NCBI GenBank assembly: GCA_964346145.1
Contig: CAYFTL010000029.1
Location: forward strand, 1 to 25,199
Length of the DNA stretch: 25,199 nucleotides
Source of the DNA: CAYFTL01 sp964346145
GTDB taxonomy: Bacteria > Bacillota > Clostridia > Christensenellales > Aristaeellaceae
Reading direction: 5' to 3'
The notes beneath the pieces are model-generated. The model did no database searches, was not told the origin of the DNA, and saw only the letters and a program-made list of their open reading frames with translations. A program made the translations under genes and the position numbers. Positions 1-6,629 of the stretch are shown in pieces; position 1 is the stretch's first letter; each line of letters begins with the position of its first letter.

Positions 1-1
1 A

Positions 2-241
2 TCCAAGCATTTTATCGATACGCTTAACGTTAAGAATATAACTCCGATGATGTTAACCGGGGACAATCAGGGAACCGCCGAGAAGGTATCCCATAGCTTA
101 GGGATAGAAAATTATTATGGGCAGCTTTTGCCGGAAGATAAGGAGCAAATTGTGAAAGAACACAGGGAAAAAGGGCATATTGTGATGATGGTGGGCGATG
201 GAATAAACGATGCGCCAAAGAAGATCGGTTTGTTTTTTTGA
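2..241 (+). pseudogene. C-terminal fragment of a heavy-metal P-type ATPase, broken off in the GDGINDAP motif
   Basis: The reading frame is open from the left edge of the window, so the 5' part of the gene may lie outside. It shows the P-domain hinge of P1B-type metal ATPases: MLTGDN, then LGIENYYGQLLPEDK and VMMVGDGINDAP, which carries the Mg2+-binding Asp residues. In intact proteins this is followed by ALA-ADVGIAM and two more membrane helices. Here the frame runs KKIGLFF and stops about 20 bp after the motif, and I see no continuation in the other two frames. The product would lack the end of the P domain and the last membrane segments, so it should be non-functional as a transporter. A truncated remnant, or a recombination junction near position 220, is likely. 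An assembly join is the alternative. The metal cannot be told. Confidence 0.75.
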
Positions 242-344
242 AGCTGAAGATCAAGCGGAATACCCCATAGGAACAAAACGCAGTTGGGTATGAAGGCTAA
301 AAGATTCGTCGATACGCACCAAAATAGCCTGTGATTTGTTTTGA

Positions 345-382
345 TGCAAACGCCGTAAGCGATGTTGCTTACGGCGTTTGCA
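345..382. repeat. Perfect 16-bp inverted repeat in a gene-free stretch (242-522)
   Basis: GCAAACGCCGTAAGC at 346-360 is the exact complement of GCTTACGGCGTTTGC at 367-381, with one more T-A pair outside and a 6-base loop (GATGTT). The hairpin is GC-rich and very stable. Neither side has a clear T-tract, so it is at best an unconventional terminator for the ATPase remnant or for the minus-strand gene ending at 523. The rest of 242-522 contains no coding region I can support. Confidence 0.6.
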
Positions 383-522
383 CATTTAAAATGGTTAAAG
401 TTTATTCTGGAAGGTGGATATTTTTTCTGGTGAGAAAGGGAAGCATATTCAGTGGCAGCAAAGTTTAAACGACAAGAAGAGACTGCCACCCAGGGTTGGG
501 TGCTGGACGAATCTATCTATTT

Positions 523-1599
523 TTAGTCGGAAGTTTTGAAAAGATCTTTGCGCACTTGGACTTCATCCAGTGAAATATGTTTGATTTGGCCGTCTTGATC
601 CAAGCGCGCTTCGCCGGCTATTTCAATTTCCCGCTCCTGATCTTGATCTATAACGGAAATTGTAAATGTGAAATCGAATTTTTCATCGATTCTATCGCTA
701 AGCTGTATTTGGATTGATTTCACCGAAGTGCGGATTCCCTGCCGTGCAAGATGCAGATGGTAGCTGTTCAGGGAAATCAGATTATCCAAAACCCCTTCGG
801 CTTCTGGGCTAAAAAATCGAGCATAACGCATTTGTAGGGCGTCTATAAAGGCGGCATACTCCGGGCTTTCGACATCTTGGGTGGAAACGACACCATCCTG
901 GGTTGTCAATAGAATTTGGTCAAACAGCTGAACCAGCTGCTCATCCGGCATATGCCAGCTTTCGGTAATGTAGTTGGAAATATTATCAAAGATGGCTTGT
1001 GAAGTAAAATAATCGGTGTGCAACAGTTGCAAGTCTATCGTGCTGGAGTGTTCTGGCTGCAATTGGGTTATCAGGCCGGCGTCATTACAGTCGGCTTGCC
1101 CTTGGTAGGCAAGGTTTTTGGTTTCACTTGCTCTGGAATACAGCAGATGGGCGGTAAAGTTATAGCGGTTTGGGTTGACCTCATCGGGGATAATTTCAAT
1201 TTTATCTGCCTGTAGGGTGGCTTGGCTTTCAATGAAAGAGCGGTTTTGTAGGTGTAGGCCAGCCAGAGTAATTTTTAGAGAATTTTCATCAAAAGACTCC
1301 TGAGAACAATACGGGCTGAAGAGGTCTTTGAAGGCCTGAGTATATTGGGCGTATTCTGGACTGGCTTCGTCCCAATTTGGAAAAATCAACAGAAGGGATG
1401 TAGGACTGTTTTCAGCATCCAACGGAATGGAATCGGACAAGGCGAATAGTTCTTCGTTGGGAAAGCTCAGCAGCAGCTTTAGATAGGCTTCAATATTGTG
1501 CTTGGCCGTATCGGTATCTACGCCGGATTGGGCATAGGAGCAAAAGGGAACCAGGCACAGCGCGAACGCAAGCAAAAAAGTAGTCCATCGCTTGACCAT
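523..1599 (-). CDS. Secreted protein of unknown function with two homologous halves
   Basis: This is a 358-residue protein. I chose the ATG at 1599 because AGGAAGG lies 8 bases upstream, whereas the in-frame GTG at 1608 directly abuts it. The N-terminus is a signal peptide (MVKRWTTFLLAFALCLVPF, cleavage probably after SYA). The Cys before it follows Phe, so it is not a lipobox and the mature protein should be released or wall-associated. The rest looks duplicated. The first half contains FPNEELFAL then SPEYAQYTQAFKDLFSP. The second half has MPDEQLVQLF then SPEYAAFIDALQMRYARFFSP. Each is followed by a beta-rich stretch ending in similar strands (LAYQGQADCNDAGLITQL and EIEIAGEARLDQDGQIKHI). I do not recognise a named family; the pattern resembles small extracytoplasmic proteins of clostridia. 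It lies 124 bp downstream of the AraC gene on the same strand but has its own candidate promoter. Confidence 0.8.
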   Translation of the reverse strand: MVKRWTTFLLAFALCLVPFCSYAQSGVDTDTAKHNIEAYLKLLLSFPNEELFALSDSIPLDAENSPTSLLLIFPNWDEASPEYAQYTQAFKDLFSPYCSQESFDENSLKITLAGLHLQNRSFIESQATLQADKIEIIPDEVNPNRYNFTAHLLYSRASETKNLAYQGQADCNDAGLITQLQPEHSSTIDLQLLHTDYFTSQAIFDNISNYITESWHMPDEQLVQLFDQILLTTQDGVVSTQDVESPEYAAFIDALQMRYARFFSPEAEGVLDNLISLNSYHLHLARQGIRTSVKSIQIQLSDRIDEKFDFTFTISVIDQDQEREIEIAGEARLDQDGQIKHISLDEVQVRKDLFKTSD

Positions 1600-1652
1600 G
1601 GAAAGCACCTTCCTCTCTTTTGAAAAAAATCACAAGTAGAGATGTTAACACT

Positions 1653-1680
1653 GTATTAATTAGACGGTAGATTTTCTCAA
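1653..1680 (-). promoter_or_regulatory. Candidate SigA-type promoter for the secreted duplicated protein
   Basis: On the minus strand TTGAGA (1675-1680) and TAATAC (1653-1658) are 16 bases apart, and the start codon lies about 54 bases downstream. The -10 match is imperfect, so this is a moderate call. Confidence 0.4.
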
Positions 1681-1723
1681 TAGGTTGCGCGAGTATGCTT
1701 AAAGGAGAGTGGGGAATCAATAT

Positions 1724-2503
1724 TTATAACGGCACCCTGCCCTCCTGCCTGCGAAAGGCGGAGGGAGAGAGGCTGTGATGCTTTTTAAACACCCGACTAA
1801 AGTAATATTCATCGGCAAAACCGCAGGCATGGGCGACGTCGGTGATGGATAGGTCGGTGCTGACCAGCAGGGATTTTGCGTGTTCCAGCTTCAGCGCGGT
1901 GGCGTACTGGATGGGGGATGTGCCGTGCACCTGCTGAAAAAGCTGGGAAAAATAGGACTTTTTCAGTTGGGCCTTCTGGGCCAGTTGGTCCAAGGTGAAG
2001 CGGCTGTAAGGGTTTTTGTGAATGTAGTCGGTGGCTTGACGGATGCGCTCCAGCTTGTCGCGGCTTATCTCCCAAGGCCGTTTGGCGATCAACTCAAACA
2101 GGATTTGCTGCAGAATGATATCCTGCTCCCACTGGTACAGTGGGCCTCTTTTGATCCAGACTTTGTGCAGCGCGGAAAAAAGGGGCAAGAGCCTATCTTT
2201 GGAGGTGAGGACGCTGTATTCGGGAATGGGCAAGGGAGATTGCCCGCCCTGAAAATCGAAATGGATGCCGATAAGCTCCAGATAGGGTGGATAGTCGATG
2301 TGCAAGGAGTGTTTTAGTCCCGGATAAAAATACAAAAGCTCATGCCCGGAAAGCGCAAAGGTGTTGCCTTGGATTGTGCAAGTTCCGCGCCCGCCCAGGA
2401 TCAACACCAGTTCGTGATTGTCTATGGTTCGGGCGGGAATATCCCACGGTGGAGAGGACTTCCGGTGTACGGCCAGCGCCACCTTGGGGTTGATGGGTTG
2501 CAT
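1724..2503 (-). CDS. AraC-family transcriptional regulator (cupin plus AraC-type HTH)
   Basis: This is a protein of about 259 residues. The start is placed at the ATG at 2503 (MQPINPK) because AAAAAGGAG ends 8 bases before it; the ATG at 2509 would be only 2 bases from the same site. Residues about 10-110 look like the AraC-type cupin sensor (ELVLILGGRGTCTIQG, then a YFYPGLKHSLHI segment with an exposed His). Residues about 155-255 are the double helix-turn-helix: FTLDQLAQKAQLKKSYFSQLF and then SITDVAHACGFADEYYFSRV with the family signature PSAFRR. It is divergent from the URO-D-fold gene at 2652 and shares a 150-bp spacer with it. It therefore probably controls that gene and its own expression in response to a sugar or sugar acid. 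The ligand cannot be read from the sequence. Confidence 0.93.
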   Translation of the reverse strand: MQPINPKVALAVHRKSSPPWDIPARTIDNHELVLILGGRGTCTIQGNTFALSGHELLYFYPGLKHSLHIDYPPYLELIGIHFDFQGGQSPLPIPEYSVLTSKDRLLPLFSALHKVWIKRGPLYQWEQDIILQQILFELIAKRPWEISRDKLERIRQATDYIHKNPYSRFTLDQLAQKAQLKKSYFSQLFQQVHGTSPIQYATALKLEHAKSLLVSTDLSITDVAHACGFADEYYFSRVFKKHHSLSPSAFRRQEGRVPL

Positions 2504-2547
2504 GGACATTGCTCCTTTTTAGATAAAACGCTATTCTATACAGAAAC

Positions 2548-2576
2548 AATATAACGGAATTTTATCCATTTTTCAA
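2548..2576 (-). promoter_or_regulatory. Strong SigA-type promoter of the araC-like gene
   Basis: On the minus strand TTGAAA (2571-2576) and TATATT (2548-2553) are separated by exactly 17 bases. The predicted transcript starts near 2541 and leaves a leader of about 38 bases before the ATG at 2503. One copy of the TTTATCCATT direct repeat (2561-2570) lies inside the spacer, which suggests negative autoregulation. Confidence 0.65.
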
Positions 2577-2588
2577 GGTTTATCCATT
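2561..2588. promoter_or_regulatory. Candidate AraC-type operator: two direct repeats of TTTATCCATT
   Basis: TTTATCCATT occurs at 2561-2570 and again at 2579-2588, 18 bp start to start. AraC-family monomers bind two asymmetric half-sites as direct repeats about two helical turns apart, often next to or over the -35 box of the target. The right copy touches the candidate -35 of the plus-strand gene and the left copy lies inside the promoter of the regulator. Assignment to the adjacent regulator is inference. Confidence 0.5.
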
Positions 2589-2615
2589 CCATAAGGCGAT
2601 AGAGTATGGTATACA
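2587..2615 (+). promoter_or_regulatory. Activator-dependent-looking promoter of the URO-D-fold gene
   Basis: TGGTATACA (2607-2615) is a good extended -10. At 17 bp spacing the -35 position reads TTCCAT (2587-2592), a poor match to TTGACA. A good -10 with a poor -35 beside a direct repeat is the usual layout of an AraC-activated promoter. Confidence 0.45.
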
Positions 2616-2651
2616 TAACATATCAAAAAAATCTTGAATCGAGGGATACGG

Positions 2652-3767
2652 ATGGAGTGGAAACGGGAGGAATACCTGGCACACATGCGGGGCGAATTTA
2701 CCGGAAAACAAATGTTTTGCGAGCTGTTCGGGCCGTTGATCGGATTGGACGAAGAGTGGCGGCGCCAGGGCGCGACCGAGGAGGAGGTCAGCCTGCATGC
2801 CTTTGGGTGGGATAGCGTGGCCAAGGTGGACGCGATGCTCAACACCAGCGTTTTAAACCATTTGACCACCACAGTAGTGGAGGACAACGACCAATACCGG
2901 ATTGAGATGGACGGATACGGCCGCACCGCCAAGTTGTGCAAGGGCAGCGCCACCATTCCGCTGCCGATTGACTACCCGGTAAAGGATATGGACGATTGGC
3001 AAAAGATTAAGCATTGGTATGAGTTTTCCGAGGAACGAATAGATTACGAGCATCTGCGCAGGGTGAAAACGTTGGCGAACCAGGGATATGTGGTAACGGC
3101 CAGCATTCCGGGAGGGTTTGATGAGCCCCGCCAGCTGATGGGGGAAGAAGAGCTGTGCATCGCTTATTATGAGCAGCCGGAATTGATAGAAGATATGCTT
3201 TCGACCATTTCTAACACTGCGCTTAAGGTGTTTGAGCGGGCGATAGAGATTGTGCCCATCCATTGTTTGTGCGTGCACGAGGACATGGCCGGCAAATCGG
3301 GATCGCTAATCGGGCCAAACCTGATTTTAGAGTATATAAAGCCTTATTACCGAAGGGTGTGGAATGTGCTTTCTCAAAATGGATGCGAGCTGTTTTCCCA
3401 AGACAGCGACGGCAATATGAACAGCGTCATAGACGCCTTCCTGGAGTGTGGCGTTAACTCGATGTATCCATTTGAGCCGGCTGCGGGCATGGACATGGTG
3501 AAGACTAGGGCAAAATATGGGAACCGCTTGTCCATCAAAGGGGGAATAGACAAGCACGCACTGCGGGGCAGCAAGGCCGACGTGCTTCGGGAACTGGAAT
3601 ACAAGATTGCCCCGGAAACCACCAAGGGGGGCGTAGTATTTGCGCTGGACCACCGGATTCCCAACGGCGTACCCATTGAAAATTACCGATACTATGTTAA
3701 AAAGGGGCGGGAGTTGCTAGGCCTGCCCGAGGCGGTGCCGGCGCCCCAAATGCGGATGGCGTTTTGA
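2652..3767 (+). CDS. URO-D-fold protein (uroporphyrinogen decarboxylase family), not canonical HemE
   Basis: This is a 371-residue protein. The ATG at 2652 follows GAGG by 7 bases; an in-frame TTG at 2634 has no such site. The fold is recognised from the C-terminal half: VHEDMAGKSGS (208-218), PNLILEYIKPYYRRV, FSQDSDGN (248-255), PFEPAAGMD (273-281) and GGIDKH (297-302). The HemE substrate motif with MRQAGR near the N-terminus is absent, so it should not be a heme-pathway decarboxylase. The same superfamily contains methylcobamide:coenzyme M methyltransferases (MtaA/MtbA), whose HxCG zinc motif aligns here with DSDG. The paralogue at 13722-14867 shares the ED, DxDG, PFExAAGxD and GGxDK motifs. 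It sits beside an AraC regulator and opposite the uxuAB genes, which points to sugar-acid metabolism, possibly a demethylation or decarboxylation step. Its reaction is unknown. Confidence 0.88.
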   Translation: MEWKREEYLAHMRGEFTGKQMFCELFGPLIGLDEEWRRQGATEEEVSLHAFGWDSVAKVDAMLNTSVLNHLTTTVVEDNDQYRIEMDGYGRTAKLCKGSATIPLPIDYPVKDMDDWQKIKHWYEFSEERIDYEHLRRVKTLANQGYVVTASIPGGFDEPRQLMGEEELCIAYYEQPELIEDMLSTISNTALKVFERAIEIVPIHCLCVHEDMAGKSGSLIGPNLILEYIKPYYRRVWNVLSQNGCELFSQDSDGNMNSVIDAFLECGVNSMYPFEPAAGMDMVKTRAKYGNRLSIKGGIDKHALRGSKADVLRELEYKIAPETTKGGVVFALDHRIPNGVPIENYRYYVKKGRELLGLPEAVPAPQMRMAF

Positions 3768-3788
3768 TTTTCGCCGGGATTGTGCGAC

Positions 3789-3828
3789 AAAAAAGAGCTT
3801 GGATTGAATTCAATCCAAGCTCTTTTTT
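3789..3828. terminator. Bidirectional rho-independent terminator between convergent genes
   Basis: A perfect palindrome: GAGCTTGGATTG (3795-3806), loop AATT, CAATCCAAGCTC (3811-3822), flanked by six A on the left and six T on the right. It works in both directions and serves the URO-D gene (plus) and the uxuB end of the minus-strand operon. Confidence 0.93.
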
Positions 3829-3834
3829 AAACGA

Positions 3835-5442
3835 TTAACCTAAGTATTTTTGAAGCGTTGCGCGAACGGCGCCGGGGCCTGCGATCAACTCTTTAAACAT
3901 TTCTTCGATGCGCGCACCCAATTGGGCACGATACAAATCGATGCCGAAGATGGAAGCATTGGACAGTATGGGTTGCAGATTTTCGCCCACGGTTTGGGGA
4001 TTGCCAAACTTGATGGCGCTTAGCAGTTGCTGAAGCTCGCCCAGCAGCGGATCGGAAGAGAGCTCCATGGGCTGTCCGTTATCGTTAAGGGCCAACAGAT
4101 AGCGCAGCCAGCCGGCGATGGCCAGCGGAATGGCGATCAGCTCATCCGTGTCGCGGGACTGTTCTACATAGCTTTTAATGGTTTCGCCAAACCGGATGCC
4201 CACCTTTTGGGAGGTATCGGTAGCGATGCGCTGGGGCGCGTCGGGCATAAAAGGGTTGGGCAAGCGCTGGGTGATGACCTCGTCCAAGAAGGTGCGAGGG
4301 CTTAAAATCTTGGGGTCGGTGACCACGGGCAGGCCTTCCACGTAGCCCAAGCGGTTGACCAGCGCTACCAGATCGGCGTCCTTCATTTCTGCGCTGATGA
4401 GGCTGTAGCCCAGCAGGCAGCCGTATACCGCCAGCGCAGTGTGCAGCGGGTTTAGGCAGGTGGTGACCTTCATGCGCTCGGTCTGGTTGACGGTATCACG
4501 GTCGGTCAAATACACGCCCGCTTTTTCAAGCGCGGGGCGGCCATTGGGGAAGGCGTCTTCGATGACCAGATATTCGGGCGCTTCGGCGTTGACGAAGGGC
4601 GCGATATAGGTGTTACCCGCAGTGACGATGGGCGCCATGGCTTCAACGCCGTCCTTGGCGAGCATGTCTTCCACCAATTCGGAAGGGCGCGGGGTAATCT
4701 TGTCGATCATGCTCCAGGGGAAGCTGACTTTGTTTTCGTCCTTTAGATAGTCTAAAAATTCGGGCGCTACAAAGCCGTTTTGCTGCCAAGCCTGGGCGAT
4801 GGCGTGCACGCTGTTGGCCAGCTTTTCGCCATTATGGCTGACGTTGTCCATGCTGACCATGGCGATGGGTGCACCGCCTGCTAAGTAGCGTTTGTGCAGC
4901 AGCGCGGTGACGATGGACATGGTGTGGCGGGCATTTTCGGGCCCGTTTGCCATATCGGTCTGGACGATGGGCATGATGCTGCCGTCGGCGCCGGCGATGG
5001 CGTATCCTTTTTCGGTGATGGTGAAGGAAGCCATTTGCAGCGAGGGGTTGGCGAAGATTTGGGCTAAGCGCTCCATTTCGTTTCCGCCGGGGCGCAGACC
5101 GATGCCTTCGGCCACCGAAGCGATGATTTCCCGCTGGGTGCTGCCGTCGGCCTTCAAGGTGACGCTCAGCGTCAGGTTATCGTGGGGGGCATAGATTTTA
5201 TCGATAATTTCGTAATCGAAGGTTTCTGCGGCCACGATTCCACGATCGGCCAGCCCTTGATTCAACAACTTTTGTTGCAGCGCGGCGATGTAGGCGCGAA
5301 AAATGTTTCCGGCGCCAAAGTGCAGCCAAATGGGCTGATCAATGGTGCGATTGGCCATGGCCCGCACGTCGTATTCGGGCAGTTTAATCTGGATAGCGTT
5401 CCAGCCGGTGTTGTCGCTTAAAGCGTTTCTGTTCAGTTGCAC
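3835..5442 (-). CDS. uxuB: Fructuronate reductase / mannitol dehydrogenase family (UxuB-like)
   Basis: This is an NAD(P)-dependent long-chain polyol dehydrogenase of about 535 residues. It probably interconverts D-fructuronate and D-mannonate in the cytoplasm, supplying the substrate of the mannonate dehydratase encoded just upstream. The N-terminal nucleotide-binding motif reads WLHFGAGNIFRAYIA (about residues 40-54). The catalytic motif KVTTCLNPLHTALA (about 333-346) contains the Lys, Asn and His expected in this family. I place the start at the GTG at 5442 (MQLNRNAL), 9 bases after AAAGGG; the TTG at 5448 abuts the uxuA stop and has a worse spacing. MQLNRNAL also resembles UxuB N-termini. 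The gene begins 6 bases after the uxuA stop, so the two are probably translationally coupled. Other polyol substrates such as mannitol, altronate or arabinitol are possible by sequence, but the uxuA neighbour favours mannonate. Confidence 0.9.
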   Translation of the reverse strand: MQLNRNALSDNTGWNAIQIKLPEYDVRAMANRTIDQPIWLHFGAGNIFRAYIAALQQKLLNQGLADRGIVAAETFDYEIIDKIYAPHDNLTLSVTLKADGSTQREIIASVAEGIGLRPGGNEMERLAQIFANPSLQMASFTITEKGYAIAGADGSIMPIVQTDMANGPENARHTMSIVTALLHKRYLAGGAPIAMVSMDNVSHNGEKLANSVHAIAQAWQQNGFVAPEFLDYLKDENKVSFPWSMIDKITPRPSELVEDMLAKDGVEAMAPIVTAGNTYIAPFVNAEAPEYLVIEDAFPNGRPALEKAGVYLTDRDTVNQTERMKVTTCLNPLHTALAVYGCLLGYSLISAEMKDADLVALVNRLGYVEGLPVVTDPKILSPRTFLDEVITQRLPNPFMPDAPQRIATDTSQKVGIRFGETIKSYVEQSRDTDELIAIPLAIAGWLRYLLALNDNGQPMELSSDPLLGELQQLLSAIKFGNPQTVGENLQPILSNASIFGIDLYRAQLGARIEEMFKELIAGPGAVRATLQKYLG

Positions 5443-5448
5443 GGCCAA

Positions 5449-6540
5449 TCACCCTTTCTTTGGGGTAGTCTTGTCGATGGCTTCCCACAGGCCGTTTAAA
5501 TAGGCGATGCCCAGCGCGCGGTCGTACAAGCCGTAGCCGGGGCGGGCCACTTCGTCCCAAATCATGCGGCCGTGGTCGGGGCGCAGGTAGGCGTCGGGGC
5601 AGGTGTCGTAACAGGCTTTTACAATTTCGAACATGTCCAGATCACCGTCCGAGGACAGGTGGCTGGATTCGCGGAACTTGCGCGCTTGTCCGTCTAGGTG
5701 CTTGACGTTGCGCATATGGATACAGGCTACGCGGTCCATCTCGCCGAAATGGCGGATGATGGCGGGCACATCGTTTTCTACATTGCTGCCCAAGGAGCCG
5801 GTGCACAGGCACAGGGCGTTGGCCGGGCTATCGTTCAGGGCGATAATGCGGTCGAAGCCTTCCTGGTTGTAAGCGGTGCGCGGCAGACCGAAGATGGGCC
5901 AGGCCGGATCGTCGGGATGGCAGGCCATGCGCACGCCGCACTCTTCACAGGTCGGGATGATGGCATCCAGGAAATATTTGAAGTTTGCCAGCAGCTTTTC
6001 CACATCCATGGACTCGTATAGTTTCATCACCCGCTCCAAGTCGGCCAGACGCTCGGGTTCCCAGCCGGGCAAAGAGAATCCGTGGCTATCTTCGGCGGTT
6101 TTGCGCACGATTTCCATGGGGGTCATGTTGCCCAGTTCTTGCTCATCAAAATACAGGCTGGTGGAACCATCCTCCGGGATTTCCCGGGCCAAATCGGTGC
6201 GCAGCCAGTCGAGCACCGGCATAAAATTGTAAACGATTACCTTTACGCCGTATTTGGCTAGGTTGCGGATGGTGATTTTATAATTTTCGATGTACTCATC
6301 GCGGCTGGGCAGGCCCAGTTTGATGTCTTCGTGCACATTGACGCTTTCAATCACTTCGCATTCCAGCCCGGCGGCATGCACTTCGTCCACGTAGGCGCGG
6401 ATCTCGTCCTCTTCCCACACTTCGCCTGCGGCTTTGTAGTCCAGAAGGCCCATGATGCCCGAGCAGTTGGGGATTTGCCTGATTTGCTTGAGGGTTACCG
6501 AATCGCTATTGCTGCCAAACCAACGAAAAGTCATTTTCAT
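5449..6540 (-). CDS. uxuA: Mannonate dehydratase UxuA
   Basis: UxuA dehydrates D-mannonate to 2-keto-3-deoxy-D-gluconate with a divalent metal (Mn2+ or Fe2+) in a TIM barrel. The protein is 363 residues, the usual size of the Bacillus-type enzyme. It begins MKMTFRWFG, as UxuA proteins do. The likely metal ligands are all present: His208 in MACHPDDP, Cys246 in CLCTGSLGSN, His275 in CIHMRNVKH and Asp322 in LRPDHGR. The ATG at 6540 follows AGGA by 8 bases; an in-frame TTG at 6546 is less likely. The gene is followed 6 bases later by uxuB and preceded by an 89-bp gap containing hairpins, so the uxuAB pair may be separately tuned within the longer operon. No glucuronate isomerase (UxaC) gene lies in the window. 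Confidence 0.96.
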   Translation of the reverse strand: MKMTFRWFGSNSDSVTLKQIRQIPNCSGIMGLLDYKAAGEVWEEDEIRAYVDEVHAAGLECEVIESVNVHEDIKLGLPSRDEYIENYKITIRNLAKYGVKVIVYNFMPVLDWLRTDLAREIPEDGSTSLYFDEQELGNMTPMEIVRKTAEDSHGFSLPGWEPERLADLERVMKLYESMDVEKLLANFKYFLDAIIPTCEECGVRMACHPDDPAWPIFGLPRTAYNQEGFDRIIALNDSPANALCLCTGSLGSNVENDVPAIIRHFGEMDRVACIHMRNVKHLDGQARKFRESSHLSSDGDLDMFEIVKACYDTCPDAYLRPDHGRMIWDEVARPGYGLYDRALGIAYLNGLWEAIDKTTPKKG

Positions 6541-6574
6541 AGCCAATTTCCTCGCTTGTTTTTTATTCTTTAAG

Positions 6575-6616
6575 GGTGCGGATACGCACCGTGGCTAAAT
6601 TTGCACGGTGCGCATC
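6575..6616 (-). promoter_or_regulatory. Hairpins in the leader between the oxidoreductase gene and uxuA
   Basis: In the minus-strand transcript, GATGCGCACCGTG (from 6616-6604) can pair with CACGGTGCGTATC (6593-6581), 13 pairs with one G-U, loop 10. Part of the second arm, GGTGCG (6590-6585), can pair instead with CGCACC (6580-6575) across TATC. The two structures exclude each other. There is no T-tract after either, so they may act in RNA stability, processing or another kind of control rather than simple termination. Confidence 0.5.
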
Positions 6617-6629
6617 AAAAAGTGTTGAT

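Noticed and set aside
2652..3767. Annotation as heme-pathway uroporphyrinogen decarboxylase HemE
   Set aside because: The MRQAGR substrate-binding motif is absent, two divergent paralogues are present, and no other heme gene is nearby.
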